From CAITSH01 sp025356665 (GTDB taxonomy: Bacteria > Pseudomonadota > Gammaproteobacteria > Burkholderiales > SG8-39): DNA of 64,000 nucleotides. Below, in pieces: positions 16,281 through 26,069 of the stretch; position 1 is the first letter of the stretch; the number at the start of each line of letters is the position of its first letter. Under the pieces are notes generated by a model. The model saw only the letters and a program-made list of their open reading frames with translations. It did no database searches and had not been told where the DNA came from. Where the stretch lies: positions 1-64,000 of the forward strand of contig JANXRV010000136.1 of assembly GCA_025356665.1 (NCBI GenBank). The letters are read 5' to 3'. Both the position numbers and the translations under genes were made by a program.

Positions 16281-19200
16281 CAGCGTACGCGGTAGGAGAA
16301 GCGCTTGACCTGGGCACCCGAGGCGCTGGTGTTGACGCCGGCCGTGGTCTTGGTCGTGTCCGCGCCGGTGTTGATCGACTTGATCGCCCCCGAGGGCAGT
16401 TGCACGATCGCCACACCCACCGTGATGGTGCCCCCCAGCGATTGGCCGACCACCCCGCCCGCCGAGGTGCTTACCGCAAGGCCGGTCTTGAAGTCGATGT
16501 TATAGAAGAAGCTGCTGCCACCGACCGAACACGACGAGGAACCCTGCGCCGGCGCGTTGGTGGTGACCACCAGTGTGCCCAGCACCAGCTTGGGATCGAC
16601 CAGGTTGACGCCTTCGCCCGGGCTGTCGGCCACGCCCGAGAAGCTCGGGTTGAAGTCCATGTACCAGCCGATTTGCGGCGCGGCGAAGGTGACCGGCGTG
16701 ACGTTGGCGGTAATGCCGCGCGTCGTCGGTGACAGCGAACTGAGCGTCTGCCGGTACATGTTGCTGTTGGCGCGCAGGCCGTTTCCGCTCGTGCCGTAAT
16801 CGGTGTCGGTGTCCTTGAAGGCGTATAGCGATTGCTGCCAGGCAATGCCGCTCCCCGCACCCGGATCGGTGAGGTCGGGGGCACCGAGGAAGCGGCCGGT
16901 GCCGACGTAGACGATGCGGTCGGTGCCGATGTGCGTGAGCGCCGGGCGCGTGGTGATGGGTTGGGCGCGGGCCGAACCATCCTTGAGCGATGCGAGGTGC
17001 ATCACCGTGGGCGTCGGGCGCGGTGTCGCCACCGTGGCCGGCGCCGTGGGTGCGGCCAGCATGTCCATGCGCCAGACGTTGCCCAACTGGTCGCCGGCAT
17101 AAACGTAGCGGAAGGTCGCGTCCGACAAGGCATTGTCGTAGTAGGCCGACATTTTCATCAGGCCCAGCGGCGTGGTGGCGCTGCCCAGGCTGGCACCGAC
17201 CGCGACCTTGTGCAGCAGGGTGCCGGTGATGGCATCGAGCACGTAGAAGTAGCCCTTGCCCGGGTTGGTTCCGCTGGTGTTGTTCAGGCCCGAGGTGACG
17301 ATCACCACCCACTTGCCGTCGTAGGCGCGCTTGCCGATGACGGGGTTGCCGTAGGCGAGCCCCAGGTCATTGTCCGATGAGGCGCACAGCGAGGCGCTGG
17401 AGCAAAACTCCCACAGGGCCTTGGGTGTGTTCGCATCGGTCACATCAAGGGCATAGAAGCCCGCGCCGCCGCCGCCGGTGCCGCCCACCAGGATGGTCTT
17501 CCACACGCCCGCTGTGCTGTCATAGACATCCGCGGTCTCCGGCGAGCCGTCAACGTAGTAGCGGTGGCTCGTGGGGTAACCGGTGTCGGCGAGCTGGTAG
17601 AGGCTTGGCATCAGGAAGCGCGGCGTGTAGGCATAGACCTCGTCGCCGGTCAGGGCGTTCAAGGCGTGCAGGAAGCCGTCGTTGGCGCCGACGAACACCC
17701 GCGCGGCGCGCGTCGAGTTGGTGGTGATAAACGACGAGTACCCGGTGTCGGTGTAGTTGTTGATCGAACCGCGCAAGTAGGCCGGTTTGGCCGTGATGGT
17801 GTCGCCCAGCACGGTGTTCAATATGGTGCCGGAGACACTATCGAGGTAGGTGCGATCGCGGAATACCGTCGCCTCGTTGCCGAACTGCCCGCGAATGAAG
17901 GCTTGCAGCGCCGAGCCGTTGTTGGCAATGACCGCCTGCGCCGTGGTGAGCCCGGAGCATTGCGTCATGCCGGTGGTGGGCACGCACTTGTTGGTGAAGT
18001 AGCCCTGCTCGGTGGCGGTCAGCCCGGGGTTGGACACCGTCGGTGTTGTGACCGACCACAAGAAGGGCTTGATGTTGTCGGGGTTGACCCCAGAGGTGTC
18101 GAGCGTGTAAATGCTGCGCGTGTCGCTGGCCGAGCTGACCTTGGTGAGCAGTTGCGTGTCGGCCTGCCAGGTGATGGTCGACAGCACGTTGCCCGTTGCC
18201 GGATCAATGGTCTGGGCGAACACCTTGCCGCCCCAGGTGATGGTCTGGTAGGTGGTGCTGAAAATCTGGTTATCCGTCTGCGTCACGTTCGGGCTTGAGG
18301 TGGCCGAGGCCGAGGCCGAGGCCACTTGTGCGTTGACCGAATTGAGCGTGTTGGCGATACCCGACACCAGGCCATCGACGTTGAGCGCAGAGAAAAAGCT
18401 GCCTCGCCCGTTGACCCCGGCGTGCCACAGGTCATCGAGTGCCGAGGCGTCGTCGGCAAAGGGCTGCGGCCAGTTGCACACGCCGGTGGTCCAGAAGCAG
18501 GTGCCGGCCGCCGCGCCGTTCTTGATGTTGACAAAGTCGCCGGTGGTGTCGGTTTCGTAGCTCGGCTGGTAGCGCATGAAGCCGTCGGCAAGGCCGATGG
18601 TGAAGGTGGTCATGTGCTGGTGGGTGGCAAAGTCCTTGGCGCCGGCCTTGACCGGGATGTTGTTGGGCGAAATATCCACGGTACCGGTGCCCCCCAGGTT
18701 GAGCGAGGGACCGGTGCTGTTGCCAAAAATATCTGTGCCGCCGCGCAGGTCGGTGCGGTAGTAATACATCGCCACGTCGGCCAGCGTGTTTGGGTAGCCG
18801 CCGTAGGAGGTGGCGACCGAGGGCGTGCCGACCGCAGGGGTGCTCGGGTTTGGGCTGCGCGTAATGGTCAGCTGGGTGCCGGTGGTGCCGGTGATGGTCG
18901 CTGAGCCGACCGATGTGCTGACGGCATTGGGCACCGGGTCGCCGCTGATCGTGGTTGAGGCGACACTGCCGGCCGCGGTAATCGTTGCTGAACCGTTGGT
19001 GAGGGTTTGTGCTGTCGTGGTGCACGAGCTGGCCGGCCGGGTGAAGCTCGCCGTCGCGGTGCCGTAGGTGCTGGTGACGGCAGCGGAGCCCGACTGGGTA
19101 TCGGTGCGCGTATAGGACAAGACACGCTGGTAGCGTACCCAACGAATGTTGTTGGGCGCAGAGCCGGTACCCGGAACGCTGGTGCAGTTTACGGTGGTGG

Positions 19201-22177
19201 TTTCCTGTGCGCTCGGGGAGAATACGGTGGGGCCGGTGGCGCCGACGGCCGTGACGACCGTAAAGCCGGTCGGGGCCGCCGCCGGCGTGAACGATAGCGT
19301 GGTGGAGCCCGCCCCGCCGTTCGTGAGGGTTTTGTTTACCTGCTGGGTTTCCTGCACGCTGTTGCGCACCGTGACTGTGGTCAGGGCTTGGCAGCTGGTG
19401 GGTGGCGTGGTGGTGAAGTCATACCGCGTGTTGCCCACGGTGGGCGCGGCGGCCACGCCGTTGGTGCTAACGGTGGTCGTGTCGTAGGTGGTGATACGGG
19501 TGATGATCTGCCCGAAGTTGGAGGCACAGGTGCCAGCAATATTGGCAGCGACGCCGTTGGCGCCCGTTGCTTGGCCGTTAACGGTGGGGAAGGTGGATAA
19601 GGCGGTGACGCGCACGGCGCGCTGGTCGGTGATGGTGGTTGTGACCTTCGAGGTCGAGGTGTAGGCCGCCTGGCAGGCCACATCGGCGGCAAAGGTCGCG
19701 GTGTTGGTGTTGGTGTTGGAGGTGAGCACGCCGTCGGTGGTGGCGACAATGTTGCTGGCGGTCAGGGTGCGCGTCCAGCTGCGCTGTTGCGTGCCGCTGC
19801 AGCCACAGGTGGTCTGGGTGCCAGCGCTGAAGGTGGTGCTGGCATTGCCGAAGCAGATGTTTTGTTCCAGTGTATTGGTCGGGGTGGTGGTGGTGACCAC
19901 CGTGCCGACGCCGCCGTCAAAGGTGCCGGTATTGGCGCGATCGACCATGACCTGGCTGTACGGGCTTTGCAGGTCGTTGTTGCGGTTGTCGGCATTGCCC
20001 ATGGCGGTGCCGGCGAGGTCCTGCCCGCCGTTGCCGTTCCAGTAGCCGTCGGTGGTGAGCAGGGTGTAGTTGCGCTGGCAGGAGGCCTGTATCGGGTCAT
20101 CGGTGAGTGGAATGCCGTTGGTCAGCCCGGTATTGAGCTTGCCGGCGAAAATCCAGCCGGCGCGCGACAGCGCTTCGCGCAGCGGCGTGCTCTGGTTGAC
20201 CACCTGTTTGTAGAACTTGTCGTACCAGTTGCTTGCCTGGGTGGTGTCGAAGTTATCGATCTTGAGATAGTTTTCCGGCTGCACGCCGCTGCCTTTGCTG
20301 CCACTTTGCGAAGGATAAAACGGTTCGATGTTGATGAAGCCCACGCGCACCTTGTTCGGGATGGGCACCGCTGCGCTCGGATTGGACACGAAGGGCAAAA
20401 AGGAACGCCCGGCGGCGGTTTTCATCATCTGGATGCGCGTGCGGTAGAAGGTGTACCAGCGCGCGTAATTCTGGATTTCCTCGGTATAGGTGCACGAGGG
20501 CGCCGCGGCGCAATCGCTGCGGTCGGGTCGGTTGGCGTAGCTGGTGGTGGCCGACTGGATGACCTCGCGGTTATACCAGCCGTAGCGCGGCCAGCTATAG
20601 ATAGCCGCGATGTTGCCCGAGGCGACGAACTTGTTGCGGCAGCGCGGCACGCCGCTCGCGTCGCCGACGCCCCCGAGCGCGGTCGCCTGGTCCTGGGTCT
20701 GGCAAAAGCGCACGTAGGCCGGAAAGGTGTAGCCCCCGGGCGCGCTCGCGGGCGGGATGACTTCGACGCAGTTGGTCAGGTTGGCATCGGTGCAGTACTC
20801 GATGGGCGTGATGGTGTAGGCCATCGCCGGGCCGTTGATCGCGCTGGCGACGTTGTACAGGCCGGTGCGGATCCAGCTGGTGGTGCCCGCTTGGGTGGCC
20901 GGCACCCCCACGGGTGCGGAATACGTGAAGGTGTTGGCGTTGAGGACGGTGACGTTAGCGGTGCCGGTCGCGTTGGTGTCGGTGTTCTGGAAATAAATGC
21001 TGTCGTTGGTGACAAGTCCGTGTCCGTTGCTGGTTACGGTAACAACGCTTTTTTGCGCCGTGGTGCCCGTGGCCGGGCTGGTCCAAGCAGCGCCGGTGAC
21101 GTGCTTGCGGAACGAGCCCGTAGAGCCCAGGTTCCAGGTTCCGCTGGTGGAGGACACGGTCACCGTTCCTGCCATCTGGTAGGAAAAAGCATTGGCACTG
21201 ATTCTGACGATGGGCGTCGCGGTGGCGTCGAGGTTGGCGTTACCGGTGACGATGGTCACGAGATTGCCGGTGGACAGCCCGTGGCCGGTGCTGGTGACCG
21301 TTACTGTGCTGGTGGCGCGTACGAAACTCGCCGTGGTGGCGGCGCTCGCGGTGCCGCTGGTGAAGGTGAAGGAGCGCGTGCCCGGCACCGTGGCGACGGT
21401 GATGGTGTTGCCGTCTATGCCGGTGACACCGGTGCCGGTGATATAAATGATGTCGTTGACCGCAAGCCCGTGCACACCTGTAGTCGTTACCGTAACGGTG
21501 GTAGCGCTGCGTGTCATCACGCCCATGGGCATCATTTCGGGCAGCCCGAATACCAGCGTGCTGGCGTTACTCGCATGGGTGCGGTAGGGAAAGCGCCCGG
21601 CTGACATGGTGTTGCCCGAGGCATCGGTGCCCGACACGAGCGTGGTGCCGGCGGCGTCGGTGCCGTTGCGCTTGCACACGCTGTTGGCGTTGCAATAGCG
21701 CCGGTCGGTGATGCCGCTGGTCAGGTTGATGGTGGAGCCGCCAAGATAGGCGTCCGCAACCAGTGCGGTGGTGGGCAGTGGCGAGCTCGTTGTCTTTGTC
21801 GTCGCCGTCCAGTTGAGCACGGTGTTGCCCAGCCAGTCCACCCCGGGGCGGTAATACACGCGCGGGTCATAGGCGACGCCGTTAAAGCCGGTGGCGCCAC
21901 CGGTCTGCCAGGGCGGATCGCCATAGGAGCAGGTGGTGCCGCCGGCACTATTGGTCATGCATTTTTGCGTGTCGTTGACGTAGTCGGGCAGGTAGTCCCA
22001 GCCCATGCTGCCCGAACCGTCGAGGGTGAACAGCAGGTTGGGCAGGATGTTGGCACCCGAACTGGTGGCCAGGGGCACCGAGGAAATGGTGACGCTGGCG
22101 GGGATTGCGCTGCCCATGGCGAGCAGGGCGGCAAGGCCGGCGAGCAGTTGGATGGTGGTTTTGAAGAGCTTGTTCAT
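16280..22177 (-). CDS. pilY1: Type IV pilus adhesin/assembly factor PilY1, enlarged
   Basis: A 1965-residue exported protein, against roughly 1000-1300 in well-studied PilY1 proteins. The start is the ATG at 22175-22177 (MNKLFKTTIQLLAGLAAL), giving a signal peptide cut near residue 27. A von Willebrand-like segment begins with LLFTLDGSGSMGWDYLPDY at about residue 49 (MIDAS DGSGSM) and resumes at LLTTDGYWNG near residue 706. The C-terminal PilY1 beta-propeller (about 1480-1850) contains ARVFVGANDGFLHALN and GGTGGGGAGFYALDV. Two insertions interrupt the N-terminal half: three related repeats of about 60 residues at 222-435, and a Thr/Ser-rich stretch of about 370 residues at 755-1125. It is the last gene of the minor pilin operon. 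PilY1 promotes pilus extension and adhesion at the tip. Confidence 0.93.
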   Translation of the reverse strand: MNKLFKTTIQLLAGLAALLAMGSAIPASVTISSVPLATSSGANILPNLLFTLDGSGSMGWDYLPDYVNDTQKCMTNSAGGTTCSYGDPPWQTGGATGFNGVAYDPRVYYRPGVDWLGNTVLNWTATTKTTSSPLPTTALVADAYLGGSTINLTSGITDRRYCNANSVCKRNGTDAAGTTLVSGTDASGNTMSAGRFPYRTHASNASTLVFGLPEMMPMGVMTRSATTVTVTTTGVHGLAVNDIIYITGTGVTGIDGNTITVATVPGTRSFTFTSGTASAATTASFVRATSTVTVTSTGHGLSTGNLVTIVTGNANLDATATPIVRISANAFSYQMAGTVTVSSTSGTWNLGSTGSFRKHVTGAAWTSPATGTTAQKSVVTVTSNGHGLVTNDSIYFQNTDTNATGTANVTVLNANTFTYSAPVGVPATQAGTTSWIRTGLYNVASAINGPAMAYTITPIEYCTDANLTNCVEVIPPASAPGGYTFPAYVRFCQTQDQATALGGVGDASGVPRCRNKFVASGNIAAIYSWPRYGWYNREVIQSATTSYANRPDRSDCAAAPSCTYTEEIQNYARWYTFYRTRIQMMKTAAGRSFLPFVSNPSAAVPIPNKVRVGFINIEPFYPSQSGSKGSGVQPENYLKIDNFDTTQASNWYDKFYKQVVNQSTPLREALSRAGWIFAGKLNTGLTNGIPLTDDPIQASCQRNYTLLTTDGYWNGNGGQDLAGTAMGNADNRNNDLQSPYSQVMVDRANTGTFDGGVGTVVTTTTPTNTLEQNICFGNASTTFSAGTQTTCGCSGTQQRSWTRTLTASNIVATTDGVLTSNTNTNTATFAADVACQAAYTSTSKVTTTITDQRAVRVTALSTFPTVNGQATGANGVAANIAGTCASNFGQIITRITTYDTTTVSTNGVAAAPTVGNTRYDFTTTPPTSCQALTTVTVRNSVQETQQVNKTLTNGGAGSTTLSFTPAAAPTGFTVVTAVGATGPTVFSPSAQETTTVNCTSVPGTGSAPNNIRWVRYQRVLSYTRTDTQSGSAAVTSTYGTATASFTRPASSCTTTAQTLTNGSATITAAGSVASTTISGDPVPNAVSTSVGSATITGTTGTQLTITRSPNPSTPAVGTPSVATSYGGYPNTLADVAMYYYRTDLRGGTDIFGNSTGPSLNLGGTGTVDISPNNIPVKAGAKDFATHQHMTTFTIGLADGFMRYQPSYETDTTGDFVNIKNGAAAGTCFWTTGVCNWPQPFADDASALDDLWHAGVNGRGSFFSALNVDGLVSGIANTLNSVNAQVASASASATSSPNVTQTDNQIFSTTYQTITWGGKVFAQTIDPATGNVLSTITWQADTQLLTKVSSASDTRSIYTLDTSGVNPDNIKPFLWSVTTPTVSNPGLTATEQGYFTNKCVPTTGMTQCSGLTTAQAVIANNGSALQAFIRGQFGNEATVFRDRTYLDSVSGTILNTVLGDTITAKPAYLRGSINNYTDTGYSSFITTNSTRAARVFVGANDGFLHALNALTGDEVYAYTPRFLMPSLYQLADTGYPTSHRYYVDGSPETADVYDSTAGVWKTILVGGTGGGGAGFYALDVTDANTPKALWEFCSSASLCASSDNDLGLAYGNPVIGKRAYDGKWVVIVTSGLNNTSGTNPGKGYFYVLDAITGTLLHKVAVGASLGSATTPLGLMKMSAYYDNALSDATFRYVYAGDQLGNVWRMDMLAAPTAPATVATPRPTPTVMHLASLKDGSARAQPITTRPALTHIGTDRIVYVGTGRFLGAPDLTDPGAGSGIAWQQSLYAFKDTDTDYGTSGNGLRANSNMYRQTLSSLSPTTRGITANVTPVTFAAPQIGWYMDFNPSFSGVADSPGEGVNLVDPKLVLGTLVVTTNAPAQGSSSCSVGGSSFFYNIDFKTGLAVSTSAGGVVGQSLGGTITVGVAIVQLPSGAIKSINTGADTTKTTAGVNTSASGAQVKRFSYRVR

Positions 22178-22268
22178 GGGCCTGTCCTCGCAATCGTGAG
22201 CGCGTTGGCGTGCGGTCAATTGACGTTCGTATTGGATAATGATGGTTCGTGGTTCGTAAGCGTTTATT

Positions 22269-22293
22269 GTTAAACGTTAAGCGTTAAGCGTTG
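22269..22293. repeat. 7-bp tandem repeat between pilX and pilY1
   Basis: Units GTTAAAC, GTTAAGC, GTTAAGC and GTTG lie head to tail in the 149-bp gap between pilX and pilY1. No terminator or promoter was recognised in the gap. Confidence 0.75.
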
Positions 22294-22326
22294 TTTGTCG
22301 AAGGCTCGCAAGCTATGCGTCGGGTA

Positions 22327-23031
22327 TCACTGCGTGCGCAGCAGCGTCTGCACGATGGCGGTGGACTGGCGCGGGCCGACCACCCGCGCGGTGACGCGAT
22401 AGTGCGTGGCCGGCGGACGGGTGAAAAAGTTGGTCGAACTCTGGTCGGTGCCCTCGCCACTGATGGCGGTGGTGTCGGGCGTGGTGCCGCAAACATTGGT
22501 GTTACCGTTGCACACACCGCTCGGGGCGCAGTTGGCGATGGGGCACAGGCGCTGGATGACGTATTGCACGACGTTGCCGCCGGCGTCGGCCACGCCGGCG
22601 TTGATCGAGCCGGCATTAGTCCAGTTGTTGGTGTTGGTCCAGTCCGGTTCCGTGGTGGGCGCGCTGGAAAAATAACCGGTGCTGGATACGCCCGCGGCAT
22701 TGTTGTCGTTGTAGAGCGTCGCCCCGCCCGAGTTCGCCGTCAAAAAAGTGTAGCCGGCCTGGATGCCGCTGTCCGCGGCGTTAAGCGAGGACTGCTTGAA
22801 GGCGATGTTGCCGGCGACGATGGCGGAGGTGTCGACGGAACGCATCATGGCGACGCCCGCGAGGGTCATGGAAACGAGCACGATCAGCGAAATGACCAGC
22901 ATGGTGCCGCGCTGGCGGCGGGCCGGTGCGTGCCTGTGCATGGACGGCGTGCGCTCGGAGCGCTGCGTGTGCTGCATCTGCTGAATCTGCTGCGTGTGCA
23001 GTGTGCGTTCGTGCAGGGGGCGCGAATTCAT
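22327..23031 (-). CDS. pilX: Minor pilin PilX
   Basis: A 234-residue prepilin-like protein. The prepilin peptidase site is RRQRG/TMLVISLIVLVSM, followed by the conserved N-terminal helix and a globular domain with paired cysteines (CPIANCAPSGVC, VCGTTPD). It forms part of the pilus-tip priming complex with PilV, PilW, FimT and PilY1. The ATG at 23029-23031 is 1 nt from the pilW stop codon and gives a long 43-residue leader rich in Gln and His; an internal ATG at 22939-22941 would give the usual short leader (MHRHAPARRQRG). Translation coupling favours the first, leader length the second. Confidence 0.85.
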   Translation of the reverse strand: MNSRPLHERTLHTQQIQQMQHTQRSERTPSMHRHAPARRQRGTMLVISLIVLVSMTLAGVAMMRSVDTSAIVAGNIAFKQSSLNAADSGIQAGYTFLTANSGGATLYNDNNAAGVSSTGYFSSAPTTEPDWTNTNNWTNAGSINAGVADAGGNVVQYVIQRLCPIANCAPSGVCNGNTNVCGTTPDTTAISGEGTDQSSTNFFTRPPATHYRVTARVVGPRQSTAIVQTLLRTQ

Positions 23032-23032
23032 G

Positions 23033-24316
23033 TCAGCTTGACTTCCATATCCAGTTGCGCAAGGGGAGGGTGGTCTCGAAAACCTTGTAGCGGTAGCAGC
23101 GCCAGTTGGCGTCCGCTGAAACGTCCAGGGCGGTCATCAGGTTGGGCGCGGCGGTGGACCAGACCGTGCCCGACCAGGTCGGGAAGGCGCTGGTGGTGTC
23201 GCAGGGGTCGCTCGGGATGCCCGACGAGGGCTTTTCGGCCATCGCGCTGCGCGCGACAACGGCGATGCGCACGGCGATGACGTACTGCCAGTTGGGTGTG
23301 GTGCTGCCGTCGACAAAGCGGTCGACGATGCCGTCGCCGGCGGTATAGGCGGCGTTGTAGGTGATGGTGCCGTTGTTGACACCGTCATCGAGGCCGTAGA
23401 CAACGCGCATGTGCACGATGTTGTCGGCAATGGCGGCGGCGGCGTTGTCGGAAAAGCCGGATTTCACCGTCAGGGCGTTGGCGGCGATGGCGTAGGTGTT
23501 GTGCACCGGCATCGACACGTTGTTGGCATCGTAGATGTTGCCCAGGTTGAAGACGCGCGTGGCATTGGCGCTGCCCGCGCCGGTGTAGACCACGCCAAGG
23601 CCGGCAACCGGGTTGAATCGCGCCGTCACCGTCGCGCCACCGGCAACCGTGTAGGCGCCGCTGGCGTGATCGATCTGGTCGCTGGGGTTGCCCGGCAGCC
23701 CCGTGACTTCCATCATGGCGCAGCGCGTGCCGGCACCCGGTTGCATCATCAGCAGCAGGTCGCCGGTGCGCACGCCGTAACGGCTTTGCACGCGCAGCGA
23801 GTCGGTGGAGGCGGTCATGTTGGCGCTGAGCGTGGTTGAGTTGGCGACCAGGCTTTGCGAGCCGTAAAACGCCGTCATGCTGTCGGGGGCGGAGCTGCCC
23901 CCCGAGGTGATCTGCACCGGCACCATCAGCATGCTTGCCGGGGCGGTCGGAAAGGTGTTCGGGGAGCGCGTTGAGTCGTAGGCGGTGATGTTGCAGCCGG
24001 CGTAGGCGGTGTCGTTAAAGCCCATGCCGGCGTTGCGGATGTCCTGGTCGATCACATAAAGGGCGATGGCGCCGTTTTGCTGCGCGTCGCCGCCGGTGGT
24101 GGTGGTGCGCTTGATGCCCTCTGACACCTCGAACACCTGGAAGATGATGATCATGCCGATCAGGCTGATGGTCATGGCGACCAGCAGCTCGACCATGCTG
24201 AAGCCGCGCGCCGCGCCATTGAAGCCGCTCGCGGCGACGTGCAGGTGCGCCGTGGCGGCCGTTTGTGGCGTGTTCCGGCTGCGTTCGCTGTGATGGAGGG
24301 GGTGTGCGCTGCGCAT
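23033..24316 (-). CDS. pilW: Minor pilin PilW
   Basis: A 427-residue prepilin with the cleavage site AARG/FSMVELLVAMTISLIG near residue 40, an amphipathic N-terminal helix, and a large C-terminal domain. PilW is a minor pilin of the tip complex. The start chosen is the ATG at 24314-24316, 2 nt from the pilV stop codon; the frame extends further upstream only as the antisense-like shadow of pilV. The mature domain contains DNIVHMRVVYGLDDG and NWQYVIAVRIAVVARS, typical of the C-terminal part of PilW. Confidence 0.9.
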   Translation of the reverse strand: MRSAHPLHHSERSRNTPQTAATAHLHVAASGFNGAARGFSMVELLVAMTISLIGMIIIFQVFEVSEGIKRTTTTGGDAQQNGAIALYVIDQDIRNAGMGFNDTAYAGCNITAYDSTRSPNTFPTAPASMLMVPVQITSGGSSAPDSMTAFYGSQSLVANSTTLSANMTASTDSLRVQSRYGVRTGDLLLMMQPGAGTRCAMMEVTGLPGNPSDQIDHASGAYTVAGGATVTARFNPVAGLGVVYTGAGSANATRVFNLGNIYDANNVSMPVHNTYAIAANALTVKSGFSDNAAAAIADNIVHMRVVYGLDDGVNNGTITYNAAYTAGDGIVDRFVDGSTTPNWQYVIAVRIAVVARSAMAEKPSSGIPSDPCDTTSAFPTWSGTVWSTAAPNLMTALDVSADANWRCYRYKVFETTLPLRNWIWKSS

Positions 24317-24318
24317 GT

Positions 24319-24780
24319 TCAGACGTAAACCGAGGCGGTGATGACAAAATTGTGCGCGGGCAGACCCTGTGCGGCCTCTTCGGGCATTTGCCAGCGCATG
24401 GTGATTTGCACCAGCGCACCCGAGCTGGTGCCGCCGGTAATGGTGACCAGGGGAGGCAGCGTGAGCGCACCAGGCAGTCGCGTCTGCACCGTGGTGATCC
24501 AGGCGGTGAGGCGCGCCGGCGGCGTGCCGGTGCCCGCGTAGGCGTAGGCGTTGATGTTGCCCGCATCGGTCCACATCTGCGCCATCAGCTGGTTGGCAAG
24601 GAACGAGGCGTCGCTGCGCGTCTTGGATTCGGTCACGCTCTTGATCGCAACGGCCTGCATGCCGACGATGGCGAGGATGCCGACCGAAAAAATCAGGATG
24701 GCGAGCAGCGCCTCGATCAGCATCACGCCGCGCTGCAGGCGCGCTGCCGCGGATTGTTGTCGTTTAATCGATGTCGTCAT
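24319..24780 (-). CDS. pilV: Minor pilin PilV
   Basis: A 153-residue prepilin with RLQRG/VMLIEALLAILIFSVG (Glu at position 5 of the mature protein). The QAVAIKSVTESKTRSDASFL segment after the helix matches the usual PilV pattern of pseudopilin domains. It lies between fimT and pilW on the same strand with tight spacing to pilW (2 nt). It is part of the tip-priming complex for type IV pilus assembly. Confidence 0.9.
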   Translation of the reverse strand: MTTSIKRQQSAAARLQRGVMLIEALLAILIFSVGILAIVGMQAVAIKSVTESKTRSDASFLANQLMAQMWTDAGNINAYAYAGTGTPPARLTAWITTVQTRLPGALTLPPLVTITGGTSSGALVQITMRWQMPEEAAQGLPAHNFVITASVYV

Positions 24781-24813
24781 GGCGTGTTGGGGTAGGGGCT
24801 TGGGTGGGCGGGC

Positions 24814-25365
24814 CTAGCAGCGGCGCGGGTCGGTGGAGGCGAGGGCCGGCGCCGGGTCGCACATGCGGGTGCTGCCGCCGCCGGTGATGACGACGCGCAG
24901 CGAGCGCCCGGCGGCGTACTTCGAATTGGATACATCCAGCTGCGTGATGGCCGCCGAGGTGTCGGTATTGGCACCCACGCTGCCCAGCGCGCCAAAGGTG
25001 ATGGTGGTGCTGGCTGACGGGGTGGCCGTGAGCACCGCGTTGCTGGTGCCCTCGGCGCCGGAGCGCGACTGCACCACCGTGCCGGTCGAGTCCACCGCGA
25101 CGGTCCAGCCGGTGGAGGGCGGTGCGAACACCACCCTGACATTGACATTGCGCTGGATGGCCTCGGCGCGCGCCACCTGGATGCCGTTGAGCACCGCTTC
25201 GGCCGCCGCGCGCGTCTGCGAGCTTTGCAACCACTCAAAAAAACTCGGCGCGCCAAGGGCGGCCAGCACCCCCAGCACCGCCAGTGAAATCATCAGCTCC
25301 ACGAGCGTGAAGCCAGGCGCTGCGGCCATCTTGGCCGTTGCGCCGGAGCTGCGCAGAATCAGCAC
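24814..25365 (-). CDS. fimT: Minor pilin FimT/FimU (GspH-type)
   Basis: A 183-residue prepilin with the cleavage site AAAPG/FTLVELMISLAVLGVL and the GspH/FimT domain marker QTRAAAEAVLNGIQVARAEA, in which the segment VARAEAIQRN is diagnostic of FimT/FimU. Two C-terminal cysteines (MCDPAP and the terminal RRC) could form a disulfide. Its 5' end overlaps the pilE 3' end by 7 bp (25359-25365), showing that the two are co-translated. Minor pilins of this type act in pilus priming and, in some species, in DNA uptake. Confidence 0.9.
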   Translation of the reverse strand: MLILRSSGATAKMAAAPGFTLVELMISLAVLGVLAALGAPSFFEWLQSSQTRAAAEAVLNGIQVARAEAIQRNVNVRVVFAPPSTGWTVAVDSTGTVVQSRSGAEGTSNAVLTATPSASTTITFGALGSVGANTDTSAAITQLDVSNSKYAAGRSLRVVITGGGSTRMCDPAPALASTDPRRC

Positions 25366-25802
25366 ACGCCACCTTTCTTGATGACCCAGCAGGCGATCGG
25401 TGCGCTGCCCCAGCTGGTGTCGGGCACGGCGGAGGTGGCGCGCGCGTTGGCCTGGTCTATGGTGTAGGTGAATCCGGCCATGCTGTTGTCGCTGGCGCCG
25501 CCGCCGTTGGCCTGGATGGTGTAGGCGGTGGCGGTCAGCGTGGGGCAGGTGATGGCGAAGTACTTCAGGCCGGAGGGCAGCGGCGCCACGGTGCCGGCGG
25601 CGCAGGCGCCGACAAACGTGCGGTTGTCCTGGTAGAACTGTTCCATCTTGGTTCGCATGGTCAGCAGGTTGGCGGTCGCCTCGGTGATCTTGCCGCGCAT
25701 GATGTAGTCGGTATAGGACGGAATAGCCACCGCCGCGAGGATGCCGACGATGGCGACCGTGATCATCAGTTCGAGCAGCGTGAAACCTTTTTGACCAAGC
25801 AT
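25359..25802 (-). CDS. pilE: Type IV pilin PilE-like
   Basis: A 147-residue pilin with the short leader MLGQKG/FTLLELMITVAIVGIL, Glu5, and the downstream AIPSYTDYIMRGKITEA pattern of PilE-type minor pilins. Two disulfide candidates occur (GACAAGTV, AITCPTL; ACWVIKKGGVC at the end). It is the first gene of the minor pilin operon, whose promoter must lie in 25803-26069, divergent from the Fur-like gene. In many betaproteobacteria pilE comes last in this operon, so its first position is a variation. It is probably a minor pilin, not the major subunit. Confidence 0.9.
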   Translation of the reverse strand: MLGQKGFTLLELMITVAIVGILAAVAIPSYTDYIMRGKITEATANLLTMRTKMEQFYQDNRTFVGACAAGTVAPLPSGLKYFAITCPTLTATAYTIQANGGGASDNSMAGFTYTIDQANARATSAVPDTSWGSAPIACWVIKKGGVC

Positions 25803-26069
25803 GGCAACTCCTTTTAGGATGAGTCGATGTTAAGCAAGGTGCCGGTGCGCCCGCAAACGCGCCCGACGAATGGACGGTGCGTGGGGACGAACGGCGCTGG
25901 CGCTTGCTTTTATCGGCATTAATTCACGTTTTTGCGGATCTGCCTCCGAATTTGCGCCTGAGTCTGTCCCCCTATTCCATCCTTGGCCGGACCTGGGTTA
26001 GACAAAGTCCAAACTGGCAGCTAAAATTCTCCCGATCCATTCACAGTACCGAACAACGCGGCGGCTGCC

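Noticed and set aside
19787..21604. A 605-residue plus-strand frame antisense to pilY1
   Set aside because: A long antisense frame is expected in GC-rich DNA opposite a Thr/Ser-rich coding sequence; its residue composition is Gly/Val/Arg-rich and no domain is visible.
25803..26069. Sigma-54 promoter for pilE
   Set aside because: No TGGCAC-N5-TTGC pattern with correct spacing was found on the minus strand.
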